A stretch of DNA of 33,720 nucleotides from a virus. A program made the translations under genes and the position numbers. Location of the stretch: positions 1-33,720 of IMG/VR virus record IMGVR_UViG_3300047554_000667; one strand, given 5' to 3'. Positions 8,055-15,041 of the stretch are shown here, piece by piece. Numbering within the stretch: the stretch's first letter is position 1; each line of letters starts with the position of its first letter. Under the pieces are notes generated by a model. The model saw nothing but the letters and a program-made list of their open reading frames with translations, was not told the DNA's origin and ran no database searches.

Positions 8055-8063
8055 GTGTATACT
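8035..8063 (+). promoter_or_regulatory. Consensus promoter, predicted leaderless
   Basis: TTGACA (8035-8040), a 17-base spacer and TATACT (8058-8063), embedded in the end of the Ntn hydrolase gene. The next ATG (8070) begins six bases after the -10 box, where transcription itself should start, and no Shine-Dalgarno is present. This is the best -35/-10 example of the leaderless layout seen repeatedly in this window. Confidence 0.8.
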
Positions 8064-8069
8064 GAATAT

Positions 8070-8276
8070 ATGAATCATACAAACGAAAAAAATTTATCAC
8101 CAGAAGAACAAGAGTTTGGTATCTGGCTTTCAAACGGTATCGATAGAGGATGGGTAACACCACCCTATTGCAATACTCACGACGGCGGATACGAATATAT
8201 GGGAGAAGAAGAAGTAGAAGAATGGGAAGCAGGAGGCGACCCATGTTGTCATGTCATCAGATTGATGATATCGTAA
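8070..8276 (+). CDS. Small acidic protein of unknown function
   Basis: 68 residues from the ATG at 8070. An in-frame GTG at 8055 lies within the promoter and is not a likely start. The sequence is acidic with a GIWLSNGIDRGWVTPPYC segment, an EEEVEEWE run and a CC pair near the end. No family is recognised, although the SNGI-x-RGWV-x-PPYC pattern looks conserved. The subtilase start follows 18 bases later. Confidence 0.7.
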   Translation: MNHTNEKNLSPEEQEFGIWLSNGIDRGWVTPPYCNTHDGGYEYMGEEEVEEWEAGGDPCCHVIRLMIS

Positions 8277-8294
8277 AAAATGAAAAGGAATAAA

Positions 8295-9074
8295 ATGAAG
8301 AAGATCCTAGCACTAGTAGCAGTATTATTTTCAGTTGTAGCACCAGTTCAATCACAAGCAGCAGTCGGTGAGCGTATTGTAATCATTGATAGTGCATTCA
8401 ATCTATCACAAATTAGTGGAAGTGTTGAGTTTGTTTGTATTGCATCCGATAAGTGTGTTAATAAGACAAGTTCAAACATCGATCACGGCACACAAATGGC
8501 TTTGGTTGCTCGTCAACAGAATCCGTCTGCAACACTTGTATTAGTACAGGGAGCACCAATAAGCAAAAGGGGAGTCGCATCTGATGTCAATCTAATTGGA
8601 CTAATTTCAGCACTTGATTTTGTAAATAATAATTCGTCAAATGTTTCTGGAGTATCATTTTCAAGATATATAAATGCTACAGGGAAATTGGCTGGACAAT
8701 GTTTTCCAGCAGCAGTTGCACCTTATACGCCACAATCTGGATTTGACAGGGTCAAGTCTTCTGTTATTGCATTAAATCAAAAGGGTATTCAGGTTTATGC
8801 AGCAGCAGGAAACACGGTCTCAAAAACAATTGATTTTCCAGCATGTGTTTCCGAAGTAGTTTCTGTTGGATCGTATATTTATGGTAAATCATATCGTGGT
8901 GGAAACGTAGATGTCTTGGCAACGCTATCGGCACCAGATAATACATCAACAATTAAAAACCTTATTCCAAATGTATCAATAGGGTTTTCAACTTCTGTTG
9001 CTACTGCTGCGGTTGCAGCAAACTCAAAGGCATTGGTATCATCATCAGATATGGTAACAGTGGTCTCTAACTAA
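8295..9074 (+). CDS. Exported subtilisin-like serine protease (S8)
   Basis: 259 residues from ATG 8295, which has AAGGA five bases upstream; an ATG at 8280 in frame has no Shine-Dalgarno. A signal peptide covers about residues 1-22 (MKKILALVAVLFSVVAPVQSQA). The complete subtilase machinery is visible: D32 (IVIIDSAF), H64 (DHGTQMALVA), oxyanion Asn N173 (AAAGN) and S234 in FSTSVATAA, the counterpart of GTSxA. It is short and lacks an obvious propeptide. It would act outside the cytoplasm on host surface or extracellular proteins, perhaps during release or against other phages. The family call is strong; the role is inferred. Confidence 0.85.
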   Translation: MKKILALVAVLFSVVAPVQSQAAVGERIVIIDSAFNLSQISGSVEFVCIASDKCVNKTSSNIDHGTQMALVARQQNPSATLVLVQGAPISKRGVASDVNLIGLISALDFVNNNSSNVSGVSFSRYINATGKLAGQCFPAAVAPYTPQSGFDRVKSSVIALNQKGIQVYAAAGNTVSKTIDFPACVSEVVSVGSYIYGKSYRGGNVDVLATLSAPDNTSTIKNLIPNVSIGFSTSVATAAVAANSKALVSSSDMVTVVSN

Positions 9075-9083
9075 GAGATCCTA

Positions 9084-9156
9084 TGGACTGTAGTTCAGTT
9101 GGTAGAACACTCGACTGTTAATCGAGATGTCGCAGGATCGAGACCTGCCAGTCCAG
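9084..9156 (+). tRNA. tRNA-Asn (GTT)
   Basis: A cloverleaf with acceptor arm TGGACTG/CAGTCCA, a D-arm (TAGTTCAGTTGGTAGA) and anticodon arm CTCGA-ctgttaa-TCGAG with GTT at 34-36. The T-arm (GCAGG-atcgaga-CCTGC) has A in place of the usual second T. CCA is not fully encoded (GCA follows). It lies 9 bases after the subtilase stop. Confidence 0.93.
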
Positions 9157-9161
9157 CAAAG

Positions 9162-9170
9162 TGATATAAT
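9162..9170 (+). promoter_or_regulatory. Extended -10 promoter for endolysin
   Basis: TGA-TATAAT directly after the tRNA-Asn gene. The predicted leader is about 23 bases and contains a strong AGGAGG before the endolysin ATG, so this transcript is leadered, unlike many others here. No clear -35 is seen. Confidence 0.65.
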
Positions 9171-9199
9171 ATACTTATATAGATTATAGGAGGCCACCA

Positions 9200-9985
9200 A
9201 TGGCAGCAAAAGGAACAAGAGAACTTCTTCTAGAAATTATTCAGAAAGAAGTTGGAACCGTAGAAGGTCCAAAAGATAATGAAACAAAGTATGGTGCATA
9301 CACAAAGGCAAACTTTTTACCATGGTGTGGATCATTTGTTAACTGGTCAGCAAATCAGGCTGGCATAAAGGTTCCAAACACAGTTTATACACCAGCAGGT
9401 GTAGCAGCATTTAAGAAGGCTGGTAAGTGGGTTCCAGTTAAAAACAATAAACCACAGCCAGGATGGGTAGTTTATTTTGATTTCCCAGGTGGAAGAGACA
9501 TTGATCACGTTGGTTGGGTATTAAAGGACAATGGTGATGGAACCGCTTGGTGTATTGAAGGAAATACATCTGCAGATGGTAAGAAGGGCTCCCAATCAAA
9601 TGGTGGTGAATGTGCAAAGAAACTTCGTGCATATGGTCCAAATAAGAAGGGGCTTCCAGTATTTATTGCAGGGTACGGAGCAGTTGATTATCCAGATGCT
9701 CCAGTACAAGAAGTTAAAACACTTGAAGAAAAGAAGGTGGCACTTGCAGAAGTTGCAAAATCACAGGGTGTTGAAGTGCCAGCAGTCAAACTATTTAAGC
9801 CAATTAAAAAGGGTGCCAAGGGTCAGGCTGTTAAGAATGTTCAGGCTCTACTTAAGATCAATGCTGATGGTGAGTTTGGTCCAGGAACTGAAAAGGCTGT
9901 TAAGGCTTTCCAAATTAAAGAAAAAATCAAGCCAACAGGCATTGTTGATGAAGAAACATTTCGTCGACTAAAGGGAGTAAAGTAA
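9200..9985 (+). CDS. Endolysin: CHAP-type hydrolase plus PG-binding domain
   Basis: A 261-residue two-domain lysin. The N-terminal catalytic part is of the CHAP/NlpC type: C43 in PWCGSFVNW, H103 in DHVGWV, and E120/N122 in IEGNTS. A linker (165-195) leads to a peptidoglycan-binding type 1 repeat at about 200-260 (KGAKGQAVKNVQALLKI, then DGEFGPGTEKAVKAFQ). It should cut peptide bonds or the amide in the host wall. A Shine-Dalgarno (AGGAGG) precedes the ATG. There is no signal peptide, so export depends on a holin. The stop touches the DUF2061 gene. Confidence 0.88.
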   Translation: MAAKGTRELLLEIIQKEVGTVEGPKDNETKYGAYTKANFLPWCGSFVNWSANQAGIKVPNTVYTPAGVAAFKKAGKWVPVKNNKPQPGWVVYFDFPGGRDIDHVGWVLKDNGDGTAWCIEGNTSADGKKGSQSNGGECAKKLRAYGPNKKGLPVFIAGYGAVDYPDAPVQEVKTLEEKKVALAEVAKSQGVEVPAVKLFKPIKKGAKGQAVKNVQALLKINADGEFGPGTEKAVKAFQIKEKIKPTGIVDEETFRRLKGVK

Positions 9986-10186
9986 ATGGAATCTACAAAG
10001 CGTACGCTATTAAAAACTTTCAGTTGGGAAACTTTTCATTTAATTGGTGTAGCAGGAGTTATCTATTTGTTTACTGGCGAATGGGAATACGCTAGTCTCG
10101 GTGCTCTTCTATACATAGGCTGGGAAGCACTTGGATATTTTATTCATGAGCGAATCTGGGCAAAGTTTGGTAAAGGAGTTAGATAA
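9986..10186 (+). CDS. DUF2061 membrane protein, copy 1
   Basis: A 66-residue protein with two hydrophobic segments and the family frame: a basic K-R-x-x-LLKTFSWE start, a YLFTGEW turn and a closing GYFIHERIWAKFG. A second copy lies at 13217-13420 with the same HER-G/I-W ending. From memory, DUF2061 genes often neighbour sulfate-activation genes in bacteria, which fits the CysC-like genes nearby. The molecular role is unknown. It begins directly after the endolysin stop. Confidence 0.8.
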   Translation: MESTKRTLLKTFSWETFHLIGVAGVIYLFTGEWEYASLGALLYIGWEALGYFIHERIWAKFGKGVR

Positions 10187-10290
10187 TGCGTATTAAGATT
10201 ATTAAGTTTGTTGTAAAAGTACTTGGATATGAATGGGGCGGAGATAATTTAAATGCTCCCATTTGGACAGTAAAAGCAAAGAAGAAATAA
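10186..10290 (+). CDS. Very small basic protein
   Basis: 34 residues (starting MRIKIIKFVVKVLGYEWGG and ending in KAKKK). The start shares a base with the DUF2061 stop (TAATG), and the end shares a base with the next gene in the same way, so it belongs to a coupled chain. No family is recognised; amphipathic N-terminal helix likely. Confidence 0.55.
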   Translation: MRIKIIKFVVKVLGYEWGGDNLNAPIWTVKAKKK

Positions 10291-10475
10291 TGCCATCATA
10301 TGATTATGACTGTATGTCTTGTGCAAAAAGATATACAAAAGTGAGATCTATGTCTGAAGATGATCCAGGGTATCTGTGTGATGCTTGCAATAAACCATTG
10401 GTTCGTGTATACTTAAATGCAGGGTTCATTCTAAATGGATCTGGATTTTATTCAACAGACAATAGAAAGAAGTAG
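10290..10475 (+). CDS. FmdB-type zinc-ribbon protein
   Basis: 61 residues beginning MPSYDYDCMSCAKRY, with a second pair CDACNK and the family ending GFILNGSGFYSTDN. This matches the CxxC...CxxC ribbon of FmdB regulatory proteins, common in actinobacteria. I chose ATG 10290 (TAATG overlap with the previous gene) over the upstream in-frame ATG 10263 because the family begins at MPxYxYxC. It is possibly a small regulator. Confidence 0.8.
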   Translation: MPSYDYDCMSCAKRYTKVRSMSEDDPGYLCDACNKPLVRVYLNAGFILNGSGFYSTDNRKK

Positions 10476-10481
10476 TATACT

Positions 10482-10715
10482 ATGAATACAATGATTGAGA
10501 CATCTGAAAAAGAAAAAGAGTGGGTTCTAAAGGCAACAGATAGATGTGACTCTTGTTCTGCTCAAGCCCTAGTTCAAGTAACTGGTCTTAATGGTGATTT
10601 AATGTTTTGCGGTCATCATTATAATAAGATTATGGATAACCCAGATGGATACAAAAAGATGATGTCTTTTATGATTAATATTGTTGATGAGCGAGAAAAA
10701 ATATCTAAGGAATAG
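10482..10715 (+). CDS. DUF7455-type zinc protein
   Basis: 77 residues from ATG 10482 (74 from ATG 10491). The core DRCDSCSAQALVQV...GDLMFCGHHYNKI matches the short CxxC...CxHH proteins that are widespread in actinobacteria and their phages. The cysteines and histidines should bind one zinc. A -10-like TATACT sits directly before ATG 10482; if it is used, the transcript would start near the second ATG at 10491. The function is unknown. Confidence 0.75.
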   Translation: MNTMIETSEKEKEWVLKATDRCDSCSAQALVQVTGLNGDLMFCGHHYNKIMDNPDGYKKMMSFMINIVDEREKISKE

Positions 10716-10718
10716 TTG

Positions 10719-11309
10719 ATGCATATTCATGAAAAAGAATATGACAAAATTCTGTTTGTACACATACCAAAAACTGCTGGTACGTCAGTATTAAATGCAA
10801 TTAAAGAAAAGGGATTAGACCCTTGGGATAGAAAGTCTAATGATTATCCTAGGGGTCATATTCCTTTATTTCTTTTAAAAAAGCAGATAGCACAAAATGA
10901 ATCAGTTTTTTCTTTTTCTGTTGTTAGAAATCCATACACTAGAACCTATAGTTGTTTTCATCAATTTAATAAAACTAATAAAACAAATTTATCCTTTATT
11001 GAATATTTAAAAAATATACAACGTAATAATATTTCTAAGATCACGCCGTTGTTGCACTTACCGCAATACTTATATCTTATTAATGAGTATGGAACTTTAG
11101 ATACTGATAGAATATATAAATTTGAAAATCTAAAAGAATTAGAAAATGATCTTAGATTAGAATTAGCAGTTGACAACATAGGCAAATATATGGTAGAATT
11201 ATATAATCAAGACTATACAAGCGAAGCAATAGATTTAGTATCATACATATATAAGTCAGATTTTGATCGTTTTGAATATTCTAAAGAGTTTGTACGATTG
11301 GGCGAATAA
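10719..11309 (+). CDS. Sulfotransferase-like protein A
   Basis: A 196-residue member of the sulfotransferase fold (Sulfotransfer_2-like). The 5'-phosphosulfate loop is at residues 17-23 (PKTAGTS after the strand ILFVHI). The 3'-phosphate-binding element is at about 69-78 (VRNPYTRTYS) followed by CFHQF. Such enzymes move sulfate from PAPS to sugars, proteins or small molecules. ATG 10719 has AAGGA upstream. Three bases later an oxygenase gene starts, and two CysC-like genes follow, an arrangement consistent with local PAPS supply. The acceptor is unknown. Confidence 0.75.
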   Translation: MHIHEKEYDKILFVHIPKTAGTSVLNAIKEKGLDPWDRKSNDYPRGHIPLFLLKKQIAQNESVFSFSVVRNPYTRTYSCFHQFNKTNKTNLSFIEYLKNIQRNNISKITPLLHLPQYLYLINEYGTLDTDRIYKFENLKELENDLRLELAVDNIGKYMVELYNQDYTSEAIDLVSYIYKSDFDRFEYSKEFVRLGE

Positions 11310-11311
11310 TT

Positions 11312-11869
11312 ATGAGCAAATTAGAAGAAGATTTTAATTTTAAAAGACATGGTTCTTTTAATATTGATGCTATTAAGTCCCACATTGCAAACTTTGTAGA
11401 TGAATGGTTTATTGATATTTCTAGACAGTTGCAATATGCAAACCACAAAGATACAGAGTCTTATTTTATATATAAGTCAGATCTTACTTGGAGTAAAGGT
11501 AGTGAGTTTGCTTATGAACAAAAATCTCAAGATGATGTTTTGGTTCAGTTAGTAGAGCCAATAGTAAAAACTTTAGAAGATATTCATAATGGCATAAGGG
11601 GAAATGTTTTGTTAATAAAACTAAAATCAAAACAGAACATCCCAAGCCACTTTGATGATGGAGACTATTTAATTTATTCAAGAAGGCATCATGTTCCTAT
11701 CATTACAAGCAATGATACAATGTTTGGAGTTGGACTAGAAAGTATTAATATGGCCGAAGGTGATTGCTGGGAAATTAATAATACTAGGCTTCACTCTGTT
11801 AAAAACAATAGCAATATAGACAGGGTGCATTTACTAGTTGATATTATGCCAAAGGGAGAAATAAAATGA
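11312..11869 (+). CDS. Asp/Asn beta-hydroxylase-like 2OG-Fe(II) oxygenase
   Basis: A 185-residue protein. Iron ligands H113 and D115 (IPSHFDDGD), distal H161 (NNTRLHSVKNNSN) and 2OG-binding R171 (DRVHLLVDI) form the pattern of the Asp_Arg_Hydrox family, as does RRHHVPI. It would hydroxylate a side chain using O2 and 2-oxoglutarate. It lies between the sulfotransferase-like gene and the CysC-like pair, overlapping the latter by 4 bases (ATGA). The substrate is unknown. Confidence 0.82.
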   Translation: MSKLEEDFNFKRHGSFNIDAIKSHIANFVDEWFIDISRQLQYANHKDTESYFIYKSDLTWSKGSEFAYEQKSQDDVLVQLVEPIVKTLEDIHNGIRGNVLLIKLKSKQNIPSHFDDGDYLIYSRRHHVPIITSNDTMFGVGLESINMAEGDCWEINNTRLHSVKNNSNIDRVHLLVDIMPKGEIK

Positions 11870-12378
11870 TTATACAATTAATGGGGATGGACTCTGAAAC
11901 CAGAGAAAAAATTGGAAGAGAGTTTGCCAAGAAGATTGACGCTTGGTACTTAGACAGCAGAGATCTTCCAATGGGCCATACACAGCCACAGCAGGCAAGA
12001 TGGCTTAGGGTTGTTGCAAAAGCCTACGATAGAAATAACCGTGGTCATATTGTCACCAGCGGGTTTTTTGCTACGGCAGAATCACGTGAGCAATATCGTA
12101 TTGAGGGTGGTAGACAAGTTCCAGATTTTTCTGTTTATATTGATACAATACCTCATGATCAATTTCATACAATTCCAGGGTATGTAGAACGTGTTGTTCA
12201 AAATATTGATGACCATAGCAAGGACGAAATGCAAAGACTAGATTATTGGGAAGAACCAGCAGAAGAAGACTATGATTTAATAATTAAAGATGGTTCAAAT
12301 ATTTCTGAGGCTGCAAATATTATATTTGAAGAGTATAATAAAAAAATGGTTGATTATAAGATAGTTACTAGGGGATAG
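11866..12378 (+). CDS. CysC-like protein lacking the P-loop
   Basis: A 170-residue protein whose layout follows adenylylsulfate kinase: an opening strand (MIIQLMG), a DSRDL segment where the kinase has DGDxVR, a central helix (QARWLRVVAKAYDRNNRG), the strand HIVTSGFFATAESREQYR where kinases have IVxxFISPxxxxR, then FSVYIDT. The first loop reads MDSETREKIG instead of GxxGxGKS/T, so ATP binding in the usual way is not expected. It sits directly before the intact kinase fusion. It may be an inactive partner or a repurposed binding protein. Confidence 0.6.
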   Translation: MIIQLMGMDSETREKIGREFAKKIDAWYLDSRDLPMGHTQPQQARWLRVVAKAYDRNNRGHIVTSGFFATAESREQYRIEGGRQVPDFSVYIDTIPHDQFHTIPGYVERVVQNIDDHSKDEMQRLDYWEEPAEEDYDLIIKDGSNISEAANIIFEEYNKKMVDYKIVTRG

Positions 12379-12386
12379 GGAAAACA

Positions 12387-13154
12387 ATGATTATTCTTTT
12401 TATTGGACTGCCAGGGGCAGGAAAAACTAGCATTGCTGGAGCAGTAAGTGATAGGGTTAATGGCCTACATCTTAATGCAGATGAAGTACGTAATGGTGTC
12501 AATAAGGATTTAGGTTTTACTACAGAAGATCGTATTGAGCAAGCCCGTCGCATGGGAGAACTAGCAAGACTTATGGAACGCAAACAGGAGCGCCCAGTCA
12601 TTGTTGATTTTGTATGTCCAACAGAAGAAACACGTAGAGCCTTTGGTGAAGCAGATTTAGTTGTTTGGGTAGATACTATTAAAGAAGGTCGCTTTGATGA
12701 TACAAATAAACTTTGGGAAGATCCACAGTACTACGATCATCGCATTGAAGTAACTGGAGATGATTATCTAGATTCGCTTCCAACAAGAGCAATTACGGTT
12801 GTTCGTAAGTTTGGTCTAATTGATTGGAAGGAAGATACAGTACTTCTCCTTGGTCGCTACCAACCTTGGCATGAAGGACATCGTGCTCTTTATGAAGAGG
12901 CAAAGAAGAGAGCCTATCAAGTCGTTATTGGTGTTAGACATACTTCAGGCATGACACCAAAGGATCCTCTACACTTCCATGAAGTTAAGCAGCACATACT
13001 TAATGATGTTCCAGATGCATTTGTGGTTAAGATGCCTAATATTACTAACATTGTATATGGTCGTGATGTTGGATATAAGATTGAGCAAGTAGATTTGGGG
13101 GAAGCGATTCATGCTATTTCGGCTACTCAAAAGCGTAAAGAATTGGGCATTTGA
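12387..13154 (+). CDS. CysC-like kinase fused to nucleotidyltransferase
   Basis: A 255-residue fusion. The N-terminal domain (1-140) has P-loop GLPGAGKT at 7-14, NADEVRNGVNKDLGFTTEDR at 30-49 and VIVDFVCPTEETRR at 71-84, very close to APS kinase. The C-terminal domain (150-255) has GRYQPWHEGH at 156-165 and ISATQKR at 244-250, the two signature motifs of HIGH-type nucleotidyltransferases such as NMN adenylyltransferase. It might make PAPS, act on a nucleoside such as nicotinamide riboside, or activate a phosphorylated metabolite. Neighbouring sulfotransferase-like and DUF2061 genes favour a sulfate link. The activity is unproven. Confidence 0.75.
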   Translation: MIILFIGLPGAGKTSIAGAVSDRVNGLHLNADEVRNGVNKDLGFTTEDRIEQARRMGELARLMERKQERPVIVDFVCPTEETRRAFGEADLVVWVDTIKEGRFDDTNKLWEDPQYYDHRIEVTGDDYLDSLPTRAITVVRKFGLIDWKEDTVLLLGRYQPWHEGHRALYEEAKKRAYQVVIGVRHTSGMTPKDPLHFHEVKQHILNDVPDAFVVKMPNITNIVYGRDVGYKIEQVDLGEAIHAISATQKRKELGI

Positions 13155-13216
13155 TTTTATTTTTGATAATAAACTTGCAGATGTAGAAACACGACTATAT
13201 GTTAGGGAAATAAAAG

Positions 13217-13420
13217 ATGACAGTAACAAAGGCTAGATCATTTGCTAAAGCATTAAGTTATCGTATTTGGGGAACACTTTCCTCATTTGTTGTCGCCTAT
13301 GTTTTAACAGGAGATGCTACGCTCTCAGGTGCAATTGCATTTTGGGAAACGGTAGTTAAAGTATTTATATACTACGCACATGAGCGTGGTTGGAACTATA
13401 TACAATGGGGGAGAAAATAA
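13217..13420 (+). CDS. DUF2061 membrane protein, copy 2
   Basis: A 67-residue protein with the family frame: KARSFAKALSYRIWGTLSS, a first membrane helix, the VLTGDATLSGAIAFWE turn, a second helix and a closing YYAHERGWNYI. It is clearly related to the copy at 9986-10186. It follows the kinase-nucleotidyltransferase fusion after 62 bases with no gene, and its stop shares a base with the nuclease start (TAATG). Confidence 0.82.
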   Translation: MTVTKARSFAKALSYRIWGTLSSFVVAYVLTGDATLSGAIAFWETVVKVFIYYAHERGWNYIQWGRK

Positions 13421-13827
13421 TGTATGAGTATTATGTAAGAAAAGTAGAGAACGTAGTAGATGGAGATACCATTGACGTACTAATTGATTTAGGGTTTGAC
13501 ATCTTATTTGCATCTCGTGTAAGACTGGCTGGTATTGATACCCCTGAATCTCGTACAAAGGATCTTGCTGAGAAAGCACTTGGTCTAGAAGCCAAGGAGT
13601 ACCTAAAGAAGTCCCTAAAGGATGCCAAGTCTGTTGTAATTAAGACTGAAAAAATGGACTCGTCTGAGAAGTATGGTCGTATTTTGGGCTGGGTATATAC
13701 AGACGGAAATACAGTATCCCTAAACGACATGATGATCAATGACGGTTATGCATGGGGATACCTAGGCGATACCAAGGTCAAAGATTTTGATGTACTAGCA
13801 AAGGCTAGAAAGAAGTCTGGGAAATGA
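13420..13827 (+). CDS. SNase-like (thermonuclease) nuclease
   Basis: 135 residues from ATG 13420. The OB-fold nuclease signature is present: VVDGDTIDVLID, then VRLAGIDTPE with the catalytic Arg and Glu, and EKYGRILGWVY supplying the second Arg. Such enzymes cleave DNA or RNA with calcium. An upstream in-frame ATG at 13390 overlaps the DUF2061 gene; 13420 has GGGGGAG at the right distance. There is no signal peptide, so it would act inside the cell, perhaps on host nucleic acid. It overlaps thioredoxin by 4 bases. Confidence 0.85.
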   Translation: MYEYYVRKVENVVDGDTIDVLIDLGFDILFASRVRLAGIDTPESRTKDLAEKALGLEAKEYLKKSLKDAKSVVIKTEKMDSSEKYGRILGWVYTDGNTVSLNDMMINDGYAWGYLGDTKVKDFDVLAKARKKSGK

Positions 13828-14075
13828 GTCACGTACTTTATTTTACAGCAGATTGGTGTAATCCATGTCAAAGAACTAGACCAATTGCAGAAGAACTAAA
13901 ACGAGACGGAGTAATTGACTTTGTATTTGTTGATGCAGACTCTGAAGTTGAACTTGTAAAAAAGTTTCAAATTAAAACAGTACCAACTTATATTCTTATT
14001 GAGAATAATATTGAAACAAAAAGAATGAATGGTGCTAAAACTCGACAAGACTTCTTAGATTTTATTGGAGAGTAA
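13824..14075 (+). CDS. Thioredoxin-like protein
   Basis: 83 residues. The redox motif WCNPC is at 11-15 after YFTAD, and the cis-proline segment KTVPTYIL and a compact fold without insertions follow, as in glutaredoxin/thioredoxin proteins of phages. It could reduce ribonucleotide reductase or keep phage enzymes reduced; no such reductase is in the window. The start overlaps the nuclease end (ATGA) and the stop shares a base with the next ATG. Confidence 0.85.
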   Translation: MSHVLYFTADWCNPCQRTRPIAEELKRDGVIDFVFVDADSEVELVKKFQIKTVPTYILIENNIETKRMNGAKTRQDFLDFIGE

Positions 14076-14302
14076 TGACATTAAAAACTCAAGCACTGCT
14101 TGAACATTTAGTTTTACAAGGGGCACTGGAGGTTTCTGGTTTTGATATAGATTCTGGAGAAACTCTTTATACTATTACGGATAAACTAAGAGAGGTTTCA
14201 CCAGCAATGTATATGGATCTGGAACAAACTTTTAAACAGAACATGTATCAGATGATTGATCAGGGTCCTAGGATTATGCAATGGAGAATTAACCTTGAGT
14301 GA
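14075..14302 (+). CDS. Unknown protein, first of a tandem pair
   Basis: 75 residues. The core LQGALEVSGFDIDSGETLYTITDKLREVSP is repeated in the next gene as NGALEVAAIDMETGEALYRFTDKLKEISP, so the two arose by duplication. It is predicted to be alpha/beta and soluble. The sequence is similar to small phage proteins of unknown function. It is coupled to thioredoxin through a shared base (TAATG). Confidence 0.65.
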   Translation: MTLKTQALLEHLVLQGALEVSGFDIDSGETLYTITDKLREVSPAMYMDLEQTFKQNMYQMIDQGPRIMQWRINLE

Positions 14303-14624
14303 AGATGATTTTATAGATGCTTTAATCCTTAATGGCGCACTAGAGGTTGCTGCTATTGATATGGAAACTGGTGAAGCCCTTTATAGGTTTACAGATAAAC
14401 TTAAAGAGATATCTCCAGAACTTTATGAAACTCAGCAGGCTATGTTTCACGAGGAATTAATGGGATTATGGGAAGATGGTTTTGTTGATCTTGATCCGAT
14501 GGAGCAAAATCCAACAGTGACATTAACACCAAAGGCATTTAGCGCAACACACGTAGATAAATTAGATAATGCTAAACGTTCTACCCTAAAAGAGGTAATT
14601 CGTATCATGCTGTCAAAGCCTTGA
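14295..14624 (+). CDS. Unknown protein, second of a tandem pair
   Basis: 109 residues from TTG 14295, which has GGAG eight bases upstream and overlaps the previous stop by 8. An ATG at 14256 is in frame but lacks a Shine-Dalgarno and would overlap far more. The first 60 residues parallel the preceding protein; the extra tail (NPTVTLTPKAFSATH onward) is unique. Its TGA at 14622 also forms the TG of the next promoter. Confidence 0.65.
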   Translation: MSEDDFIDALILNGALEVAAIDMETGEALYRFTDKLKEISPELYETQQAMFHEELMGLWEDGFVDLDPMEQNPTVTLTPKAFSATHVDKLDNAKRSTLKEVIRIMLSKP

Positions 14625-14630
14625 TATAAT
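14622..14630 (+). promoter_or_regulatory. Extended -10, leaderless; uses an upstream stop codon
   Basis: TGA-TATAAT. The TGA is the stop codon of the preceding gene. ATG 14637 begins six bases after the -10 box and has no Shine-Dalgarno, so the mRNA should start at or next to the ATG. Confidence 0.7.
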
Positions 14631-14636
14631 TAAACC

Positions 14637-15041
14637 ATGACTAAATATTTTTTAGGATCATTAATTACCTTATTGGCTATTTATATTTTTGCCAAGTTTT
14701 CTTACAAAGAGCAACAAATAATTCAACAAAGTAAGATATATAGATATAGTCAAAGCCACATACATCATATTGTTAGTCCTTTTATCAATCAAAATGGTTT
14801 GGCAAAAAAAACAAAAAATACGCAAGCCAGAAAACATTTTGATAAAACTAATTTAAGAGTGATCATTGTTGAAAATGAGGCATACTGGATTAAAGATAAT
14901 ATTTTTTACACAGCACAGATGGGAAGCGATGGTATTGACAAAGAAACAACTTCTGTAGTTGACACAATGAATATGGATAAGGTACAATTGGATAAGATGT
15001 TGTTCATAATAGATCAACTGAGGGATGGGAAAAAGGAATGA
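14637..15041 (+). CDS. Membrane-anchored protein of unknown function
   Basis: 134 residues. One hydrophobic helix (YFLGSLITLLAIYIFAKF, residues 4-21) anchors a basic, His-rich soluble part (QSHIHHIVSPF, about 40-50) and a C-terminal region that may fold as a small beta domain (LRVIIVENEAYWIKDNIFY). The predicted message is leaderless. It overlaps the following gene by 4 bases. No family is recognised. Confidence 0.65.
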   Translation: MTKYFLGSLITLLAIYIFAKFSYKEQQIIQQSKIYRYSQSHIHHIVSPFINQNGLAKKTKNTQARKHFDKTNLRVIIVENEAYWIKDNIFYTAQMGSDGIDKETTSVVDTMNMDKVQLDKMLFIIDQLRDGKKE

